A stretch of 64,000 nucleotides of DNA from assembly GCA_015178975.1 (NCBI GenBank), contig WHVD01000085.1, positions 1 through 64,000 of the forward strand, read 5' to 3'. This stretch comes from Hysterangium stoloniferum (Eukaryota > Basidiomycota > Agaricomycetes > Hysterangiales > Hysterangiaceae). Both the position numbers and the translations under genes were made by a program. Shown here piece after piece: positions 12,946 through 24,304 of this stretch. Position 1 is the first letter of the stretch, and each line of letters starts with the position of its first letter. A model generated the notes under the pieces. The model was not told the origin of the DNA, searched no databases, and saw nothing but the letters and a program-made list of their open reading frames with translations.

Positions 12946-13024
12946 GAGGGTTCTTAATCTTTAACATGGTTCTACTCTAGCAGGAACGAACTGGGCAGAT
13001 CTTTATTCATTTTCGCTCTCTTTC

Positions 13025-14219
13025 ATGTTCTCTGTGTGGACTCTCGCAATTGTAGCTCTTGCATTTCCATACTTCAGCAGTGCGACAGGGGTATGTGCTA
13101 CTGTTGCTTAGAATAACTTATCACTGAGACTTATTGTCAAGACGAGCACTGTGGCTTGTATTGCAGCTCAATGGGTCTTTAATGCTCATTGTGGCCTAAC
13201 TTGTATACTTACATGCCCATTTTATAGACTTATAATCAGGAGAATTTTAGTCCATGTCAGGGTAAGCTAACTCTTCTACAGGTCTCCAACTGACGTTGAT
13301 TCAATGCAGTTGCCTCTGTTCTTGAGGCAGCATGCATTAGTGGCAGTATGTTTTTATTCTAATGTGACCCCTCGAGTCATTCACACAGGTTTGGTCTCAT
13401 TCAGCCTTGGTGATCGATCCATTAGGCACAGAGCCGTATTATAGTGGTCCCTCCGCAGACAAATCAAACAAGTGTATATGCAGTACAGTGGTTTACTGCC
13501 TCATCTCAGCTTGTGCTCTATGTCAGGAGAAAAATTTCACCACGTAAGCAAATTTCTAATCACAACACTCACTTCTCATTATCATCTTAAACAGGTGGAG
13601 TGCCTGGAGCCAGTATTGTATTGCCTCGGACATCACAATTGGTCAAATCCCCATCACAATCCCACCGCCTATATCCGTCCCTGGCTGGGCCTACCTCAAT
13701 GTCACAATTACCGATGTTTGGGACCCTGCAAAGGCACATGCTGCCCATGATGAAGCTGTGAGAAATAAATCGAGCCATGCAGGCGCGATTGCAGGGGGAG
13801 TTGTTGGTGGTGTCATAGGATTTTCCTTAGTTGCCATTGGTGTATTCCTTTTAATGAGGCGGCGCAATACCACGACCCCGGTGTCCAATGGTGGTAGGGA
13901 AAAGTTAGATGTGGCGGCCAGCCCAACTCGCGGATTCCCCTCGCCAGCCTTCCCAATGCAGGCTGACTGGCAAAGATATTATGTAAATCCCTCGTGTTAC
14001 CTCGTTTTGGGACTTTTCTGTTAACTCACTTTTCATCCACATCAGGATCTCTCTAATCCAGGGACATTTCCCAACTCTTCTGGTCCAACGTTGCCCGTAT
14101 ATGTGCCCGCGACTGCCGCTCCCGACAGCGTAGTCGCATACTACCACCCACAGGGACCCCAGCCATTACTTCCTGACACTCCGCCAAGTGGACGATATAC
14201 AGGCCTTCCTCAAATTTAA
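13025..14219 (+). CDS. 8-Cys ectodomain single-pass membrane protein, copy B (289 aa)
   Basis: Exons 13025-13090, 13142-13174, 13228-13261, 13310-13345, 13405-13543, 13595-13982 and 14046-14219 join into 870 nt with no stop before TAA. All six introns are GT-AG and about 51-63 nt. Residues 1-22 are a signal peptide (MFSVWTLAIVALAF...). The ectodomain has YNQENFSPC, CICSTVVYCLISACALCQ and a WAYLNVT strand. The Ser/Thr linker is much shorter than in D. A Gly/Val-rich helix (AGAIAGGVVGGVIGF..., about residues 160-185) is followed by MRRR, so the tail should be cytoplasmic. The family is an uncharacterised Agaricomycete type; a cell-surface role is inference. It has one extra Cys (VYCL) relative to its paralogues. 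Confidence 0.8.
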
Positions 14220-14517
14220 GCACCCTACCAATGAGAGAATCGACGCCCTGTCCTTAACAGGTTCGCAAGGCAAGTCGATGGTAATTCCCCCACCCCCCCT
14301 TCCCAAATTTCACTATGTTTACCCTCATCTCCACTTACGAACAATGATCTATTTCAAAAATTTCTTTTACTTACGTGACGATCGATGTATGTCCCAGAAC
14401 GTAACGTGGTCTAAGGGCTTCATGATTACAATGATAATCTAGGCGTTCTTGATTTAAGCACGATTTTGTTTTATGCCGGTAAAACATGTCACCAAGAAGC
14501 CATGGCAGCGGCCTTCT

Positions 14518-15205
14518 CACTGGAGGCACCCCAAGATTTTTGGAGTTGCAAAACCTTCAGAAAATCTTGCTATTTGGCCAAATTTGCTAAGCATTCTTTG
14601 AACTGGAAAAACTGTTCGGAAATCTTGAGTTTTAGTAGGTTTTTCTGAGGACAAAAATTGTATCTGAAAACCCTAAAAATGTTGATCAGGAAATTCTAAG
14701 GAAACATTATTGGAAATAGCCTATTTTCTGTGGATTTTCTAAATAGGAAAATTCTTAAAAAACCCTGGGTTTTGTTAGGGTTTTTCCACCCAACAGAATT
14801 CTATGAAAACTGTAATAATTTGCCTAGAGAAATCAATTGAAAACCACATATTTCTACTCAATTTTTCTGCTCAGGGAATTGGGTGAAAACTGTAATATTT
14901 TGCCAGGAAAATCTTGTGCCAAGACAAAGTTTTGTTAATGTTTTGTCAAGGGGAAAACCATAATGAAATTGACAATTTAATTATATGGGAAATCATTGAA
15001 TAATTATAGATTTCAATAAGATTTTCCTTGGCCACAAATACTATGAAAATTCAAAAAATGTGTTGGTGAAATCTTGAAGAAATTAACATTGTCACATGAG
15101 TTTCTTAAAGGTTTTTCAAGATGAGAAACCTTGAACTGATTTTTCCTGATTGAGCATGATTCACAATTGTTTGGAATGGTACAGTGGGATTCACAAATAT
15201 TTAAG
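14518..15205 (+). repeat. Left unique arm of the foldback element
   Basis: AT-rich 688-bp arm, near-identical inverted copy of 18881-19568. It holds no ORF longer than about 45 codons. Confidence 0.85.
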
Positions 15206-18200
15206 AGGATTGTTTTAGATTCAGGTAGATTCTTTTAGATTCAGATAGATTCTTTTAGATTCAGATAGATTCTTTGAGATTCAGATAGATTCAGATAGAT
15301 TCTGTTAGATTCAGATAGATTGTTTTAGATTCACATAGATTCTTTTAGATTCTTTTAGATTCCTTTAGATTCTTTTAGATTCAGGTAGATTCTTTTAGAT
15401 TCAGATAGATTCTTTTGGATTCTTTTAGATTCATTTAGATTCTTTTAGATTCAGGTAGATTCTTGTAAATTCAGATAGATTCAGATAGATTCAGATAGAT
15501 TCTTTTAGATTCACATAGATTATTTTAGATTCAGGTAGATTCTTGTAGATTCAGATAGATTCTTTTAGATTCAGATAGATTCTTTTAGATTCTCTTAGAT
15601 TCAGATAGATTCTTTTAGATTCACATAGATTCAGATAGATTCTTTTAGATTCAGATAGATTCTTTTAGATTCACATAGATTCTTTTAGATTCAGGTAGAT
15701 TCTTTTAGATTCAGGTAGATTCTTTTAGATTCAGATAGATTCTGTTAGATTCTTTTAGATTCAGGTAGATTCTTTTAGATTCAGATAGATTCTTTTGGAT
15801 TCTTTTGGATTCTTTTAGATTCTTTTAGATTCAGGTAGATTCTTGTAAATTCAGATAGATTCAGATAGATTCAGATAGATTCAGATAGATTCTTTTAGAT
15901 TCACATAGATTATTTTAGATTCAGGTAGATTCTTTTAGATTCACATAGATTATTTTAGATTCAGGTAGATTCTTGTAGATTCAGATAGATTCTTTTAGAT
16001 TCAGATAGATTCTTTTAGATTCTCTTAGATTCAGATAGATTCTTTTAGATTCACATAGATTCAGATAGATTCTTTTAGATTCAGATAGATTCTTTTAGAT
16101 TCACATAGATTCTTTTAGATTCAGGTAGATTCTTTTAGATTCAGGTAGATTCTTTTAGATTCAGGTAGATTCTTTTAGATTCAGATAGATTCTGTTAGAT
16201 TCTTTTAGATTCAGGTAGATTCTTTTAGATTCAGATAGATTCTTTTGGATTCTTTTGGATTCTTTTAGATTCTTTTAGATTCAGGTAGATTCTTGTAAAT
16301 TCAGATAGATTCAGATAGATTCAGATAGATTCTTTTAGATTCACATAGATTATTTTAGATTCAGGTAGATTCTTGTAGATTCAGATAGATTCTTTTAGAT
16401 TCAGATAGATTCCTTTAGATTCACATAGATTCAGATAGATTATTTTAGATTCAGGGAGATTCAGATAGATTCAGATAGATTCTTTTAGATTCAGATAGAT
16501 TCTTTTAGATTCAGATAGATTCTTTTAGATTCAGATAGATTCAGATAGATTCTTTTAGATTCTTTTAGATTCACATAGATTATTTTAGATTCAGGTAGAT
16601 TCTTGTAGATTCAGATAGATTCTTTTAGATTCAGATAGATTCCTTTAGATTCACATAGATTCAGATAGATTATTTTAGATTCACATAGATTCTTTTAGAT
16701 TCAGATAGATTCTGTTAGATTCTTTTAGATTCACATAGATTCAGATAGATTCTTTTAGATTCTTTTAGATTCAGATAGATTCTTTTAGATTCAGGTAGAT
16801 TCTTTTAGATTCAGATAGATTCTTTTGGATTCTTTTGGATTCTTTTAGATTCTTTTAGATTCAGGTAGATTCTTGTAGATTCAGATAGATTCAGATAGAT
16901 TCAGATAGATTCTTTTAGATTCACATAGATTATTTTAGATTCAGGTAGATTCTTGTAGATTCAGAGAGATTCTTTTAGATTCAGATAGATTCCTTTAGAT
17001 TCACATAGATTCAGATAGATTATTTTAGATTCAGGTAGATTCTTGTAGATTCAGATAGATTCTTTTAGATTCAGATAGATTCTCTTAGATTCATATAGAT
17101 TCAGATAGATTCTTTTAGATTCACATAGATTCAGATAGATTCTTTTAGATTCACATAGATTCAGATAGATTATTTTAGATTCAGGTAGATTCTCGTAGAT
17201 TCAGGTAGATTCTTTTAGATTCAGATAGATTCTCTTAGATTCACATAGATTCAGATAGATTCTTTTAGATTCACATAGATTATTTTAGATTCAGGTAGAT
17301 CTTGTAGATTCAGATAGATTCTTTTAGATTCAGATAGATTCTTTTAGATTCTCTTAGATTCAGATAGATTCTTTTAGATTCAGGTAGATTCTTGTAGATT
17401 CAGATAGATTCAGATAGATTCAGATAGATTCACATAGATTCAGATAGATTCTAGAATCTATCTGAATCTATGTGAATCTATGTGAATCTATGTGAATCTA
17501 TGTGAATCTATGTGAATCTATGTGAATCTATGTGAATCTATCTGAATCTATCTGAATCTATCTGAATCTATCTGAATCTACAAGAATCTACCTGAATCTA
17601 AAATAATCTATGTGAATCTATTTGAATCTATTTGAATCTATGTGAATCTATTTGAATCTATGTGAATCTATCTGAATCTATGTGAATCTAAAAGAATCTA
17701 AAAGAATCTATCTGAATCTATGTGAATCTAAAAGAATCTATCTGAATTGAAAAGAATCTACCTGAATCTATGTGAATCTAGAAGAATCTATCTGAATCTA
17801 CAAGAATCTACCTGAATCTAAAATAATCTATGTGAATCTAAAAGAATCTATCTGAATCTATGTGAATCTAAGAGAATCTATCTGAATCTAAAAGAATCTA
17901 CCTGAATCTACAAGAATCTACCTGAATCTAAAATAATCTATCTGAATCTATGTGAATCTAAAAGAATCTATCTGAATCTAAAAGAATCTATCTGAATCTA
18001 CAAGAATCTACCTGAATCTAAAATACTCTATGTGAATCTAAAAGAATCTATCTGAATCTAAAAGAATCTAAAAGAATCCAAAAGAATCCAAAAGAATATA
18101 TCTGAATCTAAAAGAATCTACCTGAATCTAAAAGAATCTAAAAGAATCTATCTGAATCTATCTGAATCTAAAAGAATCTAAAAGAATCTAAAAGAATCTA

Positions 18201-18880
18201 AAAGAATCTATCTGAATCTAACAGAATCTAAAAGAATCTAAAATAATCTATGTGAATCTAAAAGAATCTATGTGAATCTATGTGAATCTAAAAGAATCTA
18301 ACAGAATCTATCTGAATCTAAAAGAATCTACCTGAATCTAAAAGAATCTATGTGAATCTAAAAGAATCTATCTGAATCTACAAGAATCTACCTGAATCTA
18401 AAATAATCTATGTGAATCTAAAAGAATCTATCTGAATCTATGTGAATCTAAGAGAATCTATCTGAATCTATGTGAATCTAAAAGAATCTATCTGAATCTA
18501 AAAGAATCTATCTGAATCTAAAAGAATCTATCTGAATCTACAAGAATCTACCTGAATCTAAAATAATCTACCTGAATCTAAAATAATCTATCTGAATCTA
18601 TGTGAATCTAAACGCATCTATCTGAATCTATGTGAATCTAAAAGAATCTATGTGAATCTATGTGAATCTAAAAGAATCTATCTGAATCTATGTGAATCTA
18701 AAAGAATCTAAAAGAATCTAAAAGAATCTATGTGAATCTAAAAGAATCTATCTGAATCTAACAGAATCTATCTGAATCTAAAAGAATCTATCTGAATCTA
18801 TCTGAATCTCACAGAATCTATCTGAATCTAAAAGAATCTATCTGAATCTAAAAGAATCTACCTGAATCTAAAACAATCCT
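15206..18880. repeat. Palindromic 10-bp minisatellite
   Basis: Decamers of the form AGATTCNNNT (AGATTCAGAT, AGATTCTTTT, AGATTCACAT, AGATTCAGGT) run for about 2.25 kb. At TTCTAGAATC near 17454 the strand flips and the complementary decamers continue for about 1.43 kb. Higher-order blocks of a few hundred bases recur (around 15440-15800 and 15840-16300). One unit near 17300 has lost a base and shifts the register. It is non-coding. Confidence 0.95.
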
Positions 18881-19568
18881 CTTAAATATTTGTGAATCCC
18901 ACTGTACCATTCCAAACAATTGTGAATAATGCTCAATCAGGAAAAATCAGTTCAAGGTTTCTCATCTTGAAAAACCTTTAAGAAACTCATGTGAAAATGT
19001 TAATTTCTTCAAGATTTCACCAACACATTTTTTGAATTTCCATAGTGTTTGTGGCCAAGGAAAATCTTATTGAAATCTATAATTATTCAATGATTTCCCA
19101 TATAATTAAATTGTCAATTTCATTATGGTTTTCCCCTTGACAAAACATTAACAAAACTTTGTCTTGGCACAAGATTTTCCTGGCAAAATATTACAGTTTT
19201 CACCCAATTCCCTGAGCAGAAAAATTGAGTAGAAATATGTGGTTTTCAATTGATTTCTCTAGGCAAATTATTACAGTTTTCATAGAATTCTGTTGGGTGG
19301 AAAAACCCTAACAAAACCCAGGGTTTTTTAAGAATTTTCCTATTTAGAAAATCCACAGAAAATAGGCTATTTCCAACAATGTTTCCTTAGAATTTCCTGA
19401 TCAACATTTTTAGGGTTTTCAGATACAATTTTTGTCCTCAGAAAAACCTACTAAAACTCAAGATTTCCGAACAGTTTTTCCAGTTCAAAGAATGCTTAGC
19501 AAATTTGGCCAAATAGCAAGATTTTTTGAAGGTTTTGCAACTCCAAAAATCTTGTGGTGCCTCCAGTG
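18881..19568 (-). repeat. Right unique arm of the foldback element
   Basis: Inverted counterpart of 14518-15205, of the same length, with only scattered substitutions. It ends GGTGCCTCCAGTG. Confidence 0.85.
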
Positions 19569-19571
19569 TCT

Positions 19572-19923
19572 ATCAAACACATGAAAGGAAAGGGGGTCTT
19601 CCGCCTCACGACGGAACGGGCGATCGCTCTTTATTCAATTGTGATGTGGTAATGGTGGCTATTCTCCGCAACTGCCTACGTGACGCAATACTTGTCAATC
19701 ATCGACAAAGAGAAAACATTCATGCCGGACAGAACATTCTACATATGGATATATATGGAGAGCGTGTGCAGAGCAGAGTAGATATAAGACTTTATATAAA
19801 GTGACTTACAAAAGTGAACCCATATACCTATTGAATGTCACATCAGGAAATATTATTGGCAAGGCGAATTGAAGAATTGAATTGAATTGTGCAGGCAGTT
19901 CGGATGGTTGTCTGGTCAATTCC
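19572..19923. repeat. Tail of block A-B, displaced by the foldback insertion
   Basis: Resumes the sequence downstream of copy B and parallels 41265-41640 downstream of copy D. No gene recognised. Confidence 0.6.
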
Positions 19924-20051
19924 TGTTAGATTGAGTAATGCTAGCAGTGCTTCCCAGGGTCAGGTGGTGTAATGGTTAACACCCCTGGTATATATGCAGA
20001 AGCCCTGGGTTCAATCCCCAGTCTGGCCATTCATTTTCTACACTTTTAACA
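19924..20051 (+). mobile_element. 128-bp TG...CA mini-element with tRNA-like core (copy 1)
   Basis: Starts TGTTAGATTG and ends CTTTTAACA, flanked by perfect 5-bp duplications ATTCC (19919-19923 and 20052-20056). The paralogous DNA at 41630-41640 reads GGTCAATTCCAACAGAG without it. TG...CA ends with a 5-bp duplication are LTR-type, so this looks like a solo LTR of a TRIM/SMART-type miniature retrotransposon. A tRNA-headed SINE would be the alternative, but there is no 3' tail. Confidence 0.75.
19958..20028 (+). pseudogene. tRNA-like sequence with Pol III A and B boxes
   Basis: A 7-bp acceptor stem (GGTCAGG/TCTGGCC, with G-U pairs), a 4-bp D stem (GTGT/ACAC) and a 5-bp T stem (CTGGG/CCCAG) with TTCAATC loop are present. 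The A box is TGGTGTAATGG and the B box is GGTTCAATCCC. The anticodon stem keeps only CTG/CAG and position 33 is not U, so a working tRNA is unlikely. The internal promoter looks intact. Confidence 0.6.
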
Positions 20052-20056
20052 ATTCC

Positions 20057-20905
20057 AACAGAGAACATTGATCAATTTCAATTTGGAGAAGCAAGTGCAC
20101 ATGCCCAATGCATTCACTTGTATCTTTCAACCCTTATATAATCTATTAAAAATAGTTGACTTAGTTTGCCAAATTTAAGGAATTTTGCTTCTGTCCACCT
20201 TTGTGGGATATTTTAGACACTATCCCGTGCTGGTGCCTCTTTGGTTCCTGTGGTTGATCAAAAAAAAAACAGTAATATAATGTAGGAAAGATGGCATCTT
20301 CCAAGGCAAAGTTTTTGGTGGTGGTGGTGATGGTGTCACCTTTTTATTGTTCATCTACTTGAGTATACCTGAAACTGCACTTCGCTGTTAATTCAGTGAA
20401 GCTATTTGAAAAGGTAGCGCATGATGAAATCCAGACTTATTTATTTTTAAAAAAGGAAAGAAAAAGAAATGTGATTAATTACTTCTTAATGCATGAGATG
20501 GGACTCTGACCGTGATTATCTATATAGTGGTGTCCCAAAATGGACATGAGGAGAGACTACATTTACAGCCTGAGGCACATATACAGCATTAAATGTGAGC
20601 ATCTACATACCTGGTTAAATTTTGGAAAATGATAAACATATCACTGATATAATAGATGCTTTTAGGCTGTGAAGGCATTGAGTGGGATACTGCATGACAG
20701 GTGGCAAGTGAAGTATATGATTTATATTGACAATTAGAGTCACCAAGAGGCCAGTCTTGCTTGGGCTCCTAACGACACCTTCAGTTGGCAGTTTTGGATT
20801 GGTGGTATGTTTTTTTTTTTTCGTATATACAGTCTTGACATTTACTGGGATTAGGCGGAGCTAAGGTAATCGGAAATACTGCTCAAATGATGGGACCATT
20901 GGTTG
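20057..20905. other. No gene recognised
   Basis: The first 100 bases still resemble 41640-41700 (the end of the gene block). Beyond that the DNA is AT-rich with homopolymer runs near 20265 and 20810 and no frame of note. Confidence 0.4.
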
Positions 20906-20910
20906 CAAAG

Positions 20911-21737
20911 TGTTAGGATACACACACAGGCCGGGTTTCCAGAGAAACCCGCGGGATATCCGGTAGGACTTGGCTTCAGCTTATAGGCTGCGCCCTCGCT
21001 AGATCGTGTTGTCCAATTTCAAACGGATGGATGGGGATCCCGGGGAATCCGGGCGGGGTTTGTGGGTCGTAAGTCGTAAGTCGAGGGTCGTGGGTCGTGA
21101 GTCGTGAGTCGAGTTGGTTGAGAGAGATAGATGCGCCGGAGCCCGTGGGCTCCGACTAGTGCGAGCGATGTGCATCGAGTAAGGTTTTAGAGCGGAAAAT
21201 ATTATTAGATTACTGGGGGGAATCTAAGCTAATTTTCTGACTGGATTGTATGTACAACATCTGCCAGTTTATATAGACCGTGGAATGCATGACATACCAA
21301 ATCCAGTAATAATGAAATGAGAACTAACAAAACATGAAATGGGAATAGTAAACACCAAATTGGTGTTAGGAACGGAACAGAACGGAGCGGAGTCCGAATC
21401 GTGACAAAGCATAACCCATAACGGGAAACGGAGTGGGAGCGGAGTCCTAAATCGTGACAGGTCATTTGACTAAAATGGGAACGGGGCTCGATTAGAGCGG
21501 TGACGGGATGCTAAGTGGGGACCGGTGACTGATGCGTGGGACGAAGACGGACATAGACAGAGACGGAGTCCGGGGGAAGTCCGGTGACTGATATGTGTCG
21601 TAATGAGGTCGAACGTAACGAGTCTTGACATAACGGAGTCTGGGCGGGAAATCCTATAAACAGACGATTGGTGCTTGTAGCGCGTGGGGGCGTACGGGTT
21701 AGTGCCCGGAGTCCGGCAGGATTGTCCGGTCGTAACA
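20911..21737 (-). repeat. Solo LTR of a gypsy family (827 bp), perfect 5-bp TSD
   Basis: Runs TGTTAGGATA...GGTCGTAACA with CAAAG on both sides (20906-20910, 21738-21742). On the minus strand it matches the LTR at 53836-54645, which is followed by a gypsy gag. No internal region remains, so it is an LTR-LTR recombination product. Confidence 0.88.
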
Positions 21738-21948
21738 CAAAGGTTCTATATCTTTGTGAGACCACACATTTGATTCCAATTAGCTTAGCTAATTTTACAG
21801 GAAATCATCAATTTTGGTAAAGAGCATTTTGCTACACGAACATCTGGTGAACCTGGCCCCAATGTTGGATGAGGAATCAGTTTGGCTATTGGGTTATTTT
21901 TTTTACTTTAACTTCTGCTGTGATGCAACAGCAGGTGAGTTGGGCATA

Positions 21949-22809
21949 AGGTAGGCGTCACTTTAGTTCAGCACCTGTTTATGTAAGCAAAAAAGTGACC
22001 TACTTGCACTCCTTTCTGTGCTTCCGCAACATAGATAATCTGTAATTAAAGCCCAGGGAAGTGGAGTTGGGATCCATTCCTCCAGTTCTCAGGTTTAAAA
22101 CTTGAAAAATAATTCACCCTTGCCAAGTAGTAGGACTTACAAATTTTGACTTTTTTTTTTGAGTCTCTGAATGCTTAAAAACTTGTTTCCATGTAATTCT
22201 GAGATTTTCAAAATTTCGCAAGTGTCAGTATTGGCCACTTACATAATCATCACGTGATATATTGGGCAGCCTTGTTTCAAGGGCCTAAAATTGGAAAAGA
22301 AAACTGTATTAAATTCAAATATATATACTTATCTTACTTACATAAAAATTCTCCTAAGAAAAAGAGGGTATAGCTGCACATGTACTTGTGCAGTAAGCTG
22401 TGCACTTGATCACAGGCCACATTACATAAGCAGTGCAGTAGCAAACATGCAGTTGCACAGTTCACAGAAGGTATTTCTCTTATCCTTCTGCCCACTATCT
22501 GATCTCATTGTTTTCCCATGCTAGATATGCAAATAGGTCTGCCCAGTTCATATCAGGTTATTTTCTTGGACTGTCAGGAGTGGAGACTGTGTGGGTCAAC
22601 AAAAGATACCATGGCCATTGTACATTACCTCCAATCATGCTTGCACAAGTACAACAAGCTCAAATTAATATGCCTGTACCATTATAGTAACTCCAATTCA
22701 TTTTTTGACTTCATAATAAATTTTTCAAAAATTTGATTTGCAAATTTGGCCGCTCTTGGCACTTAGTAATATGATTACATAAGGTGCTGAATTAAAGTGA
22801 CGCCTACCT
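21949..22809. mobile_element. 861-bp MITE with about 40-bp terminal inverted repeats
   Basis: Left end AGGTAGGCGTCACTTTAGTT pairs with right end AATTAAAGTGACGCCTACCT. The inverted repeat continues through CAGCACCT to an ATGTAA stretch. TA flanks both ends (21947-21948, 22810-22811), which points to a Tc1/mariner-type target. No transposase is encoded. Confidence 0.7.
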
Positions 22810-22811
22810 TA

Positions 22812-23372
22812 CATCAGTCTACAGATTTTGAAATATTGACAACTATGTGTTATAGTTTTTCTGGCACTCTATGAGCAACAGTGTATTAGCTCGCTCAGCT
22901 CTTATTGCTTCAATTTATGAGAGAGGCATTTTCCTTGCTCCTGCCACCCATCCTGCACACTCGTAATTTCAAATAACATCAAAAATTGTGAATACCATAT
23001 ACTGATCCACCCAAGTGCAAGTCTCTGGTGGACAGGAAAGAATGTCACTGACCAAGTAATCGCACCATTCTAATATTATTACATATAAGTTGGGTCAAAA
23101 TGGTGGGGAAAAAAACATGGTGAGTACTCACCAGCTGCTAATGTACCCACTCCCATAAATTGTAGTTGTACAGGGGCAGGACGAGCGGTGAAAATGACAT
23201 TGTGTACACCCTTGGTGTGGCCTCCAAAATTGATGACTGCCACCACATACATTCAATGGTACTGTTGTGTGTGTGCCCTGTCAACCTTTCTGAGGATGCC
23301 CTACTATGACTTTGAGAGTGTTGTTTAACATTTGTATGGCAAGTCATTCTGCACATTACTTACACTGTGATA
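22812..23372. other. No gene recognised
   Basis: AT-rich spacer between the MITE and the second solo LTR. No convincing motif or intron-exon pattern on either strand. Confidence 0.4.
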
Positions 23373-23377
23373 AGAAT

Positions 23378-24182
23378 TGTTAGGGTACATACATGGCGGG
23401 TTTCCGGAGAAACCCACAGAATATTTGGTAGGACTTGGCTCCAGCTTATAGGCTGCACCCTCACAAGATCGTGTTGTGGACGGGAATCCTGGGGAGTCCG
23501 GGTGGGGTTCGTGGGTTGAGGGGTTGTGGGTCAGAGGTTGTGAGTCAAGACATAAGTTGAGGTAGGTAAGAGAGACAGATGTGCCGGAGCCCGTGGGCTC
23601 CGACTAGTGTGAGCAGTGTAATTCAAGTAGGGTTTTTAGAGCGGAAAATGTATTAGATTACTGGGGGGAATCTAAGCAGATTTTCTGACTATATTGTATG
23701 TACAACATCTGCCAGTTTAAATAGACTGTGGAGTGAATGATATACCAAATCCAGTAATGATGAAACGAAACTAACAAAACATGAAACGGGAATAGTAAAC
23801 ACCAAATTTGGTGTTAGGAACGGGACGGAACGGAGCGGAGTCCAAATCATGACAAATCATAAACCATAATGGGAAACAGAGCGGGAGCAGAGTCCAAATC
23901 GTGACAGGTCATTTGACTAAAACGGGAACGGGGCTCTGTTAGAGGGATGATGGGTTTTATGAGTGGGGTCCGGTGACTGATGCGTGGGACGAGGACGGAC
24001 ATAGACAGGGACAGAGTCTGGTGGGTTTTCCGGTGACTGAAACACAACATAATGAAGTCGAATGTAGACAAGTCTGATGTACGAAGTCCTGTGGGAATTT
24101 TGGTAAACTGATAATGGGTGCATATAGGGCACGGGTGCGTATAAGTTAGTGCCCAGAGTCCGGCAGGATTTCTGTCGTAACA
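23378..24182 (-). repeat. Second solo LTR of the same gypsy family (805 bp), perfect 5-bp TSD
   Basis: Runs TGTTAGGGTA...TGTCGTAACA with AGAAT flanking both sides (23373-23377, 24183-24187). It is in the same orientation as the LTR at 20911 and diverged from it by scattered changes. Confidence 0.88.
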
Positions 24183-24304
24183 AGAATGCACTGCTGATGC
24201 CATTCAAAGGATAATCATTTGCACTCTGTCAGATGTGTCAATACAGGTGATATCATCCAATGAAGATTCCAACTAACATATACTCCATATGTTTACCAGC
24301 GTGG

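Larger units (their letters stand above)
14518..19568. mobile_element. 5.05-kb foldback DNA transposon, CACTA-like ends, non-autonomous
   Basis: Both ends start CACTGGAGGCACC reading inward, and TCT flanks each side (14515-14517, 19569-19571). The paralogous site near 41270 is uninterrupted (GCGGCCTTCTACC), so the ends and the 3-bp target duplication are directly visible. CACT(A/G) ends with 3-bp duplications are the hallmark of the CACTA/EnSpm superfamily. The element is one giant palindrome: 688-bp unique arms (14518-15205 and 18881-19568) around a 10-bp minisatellite that inverts at about 17454. No transposase is encoded, so mobilisation would need one in trans. Confidence 0.85.

Noticed and set aside
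15206..18880. Possible CRISPR-like or telomere-like array
   Set aside because: Contiguous 10-bp units with no unique spacers, inverted at the centre and bounded by transposon arms; the genome is eukaryotic. The unit does not resemble fungal TTAGGG.
19958..20028. A functional tRNA gene
   Set aside because: The anticodon stem has only three pairs and position 33 is A, not U. It lies within a mobile element present twice.
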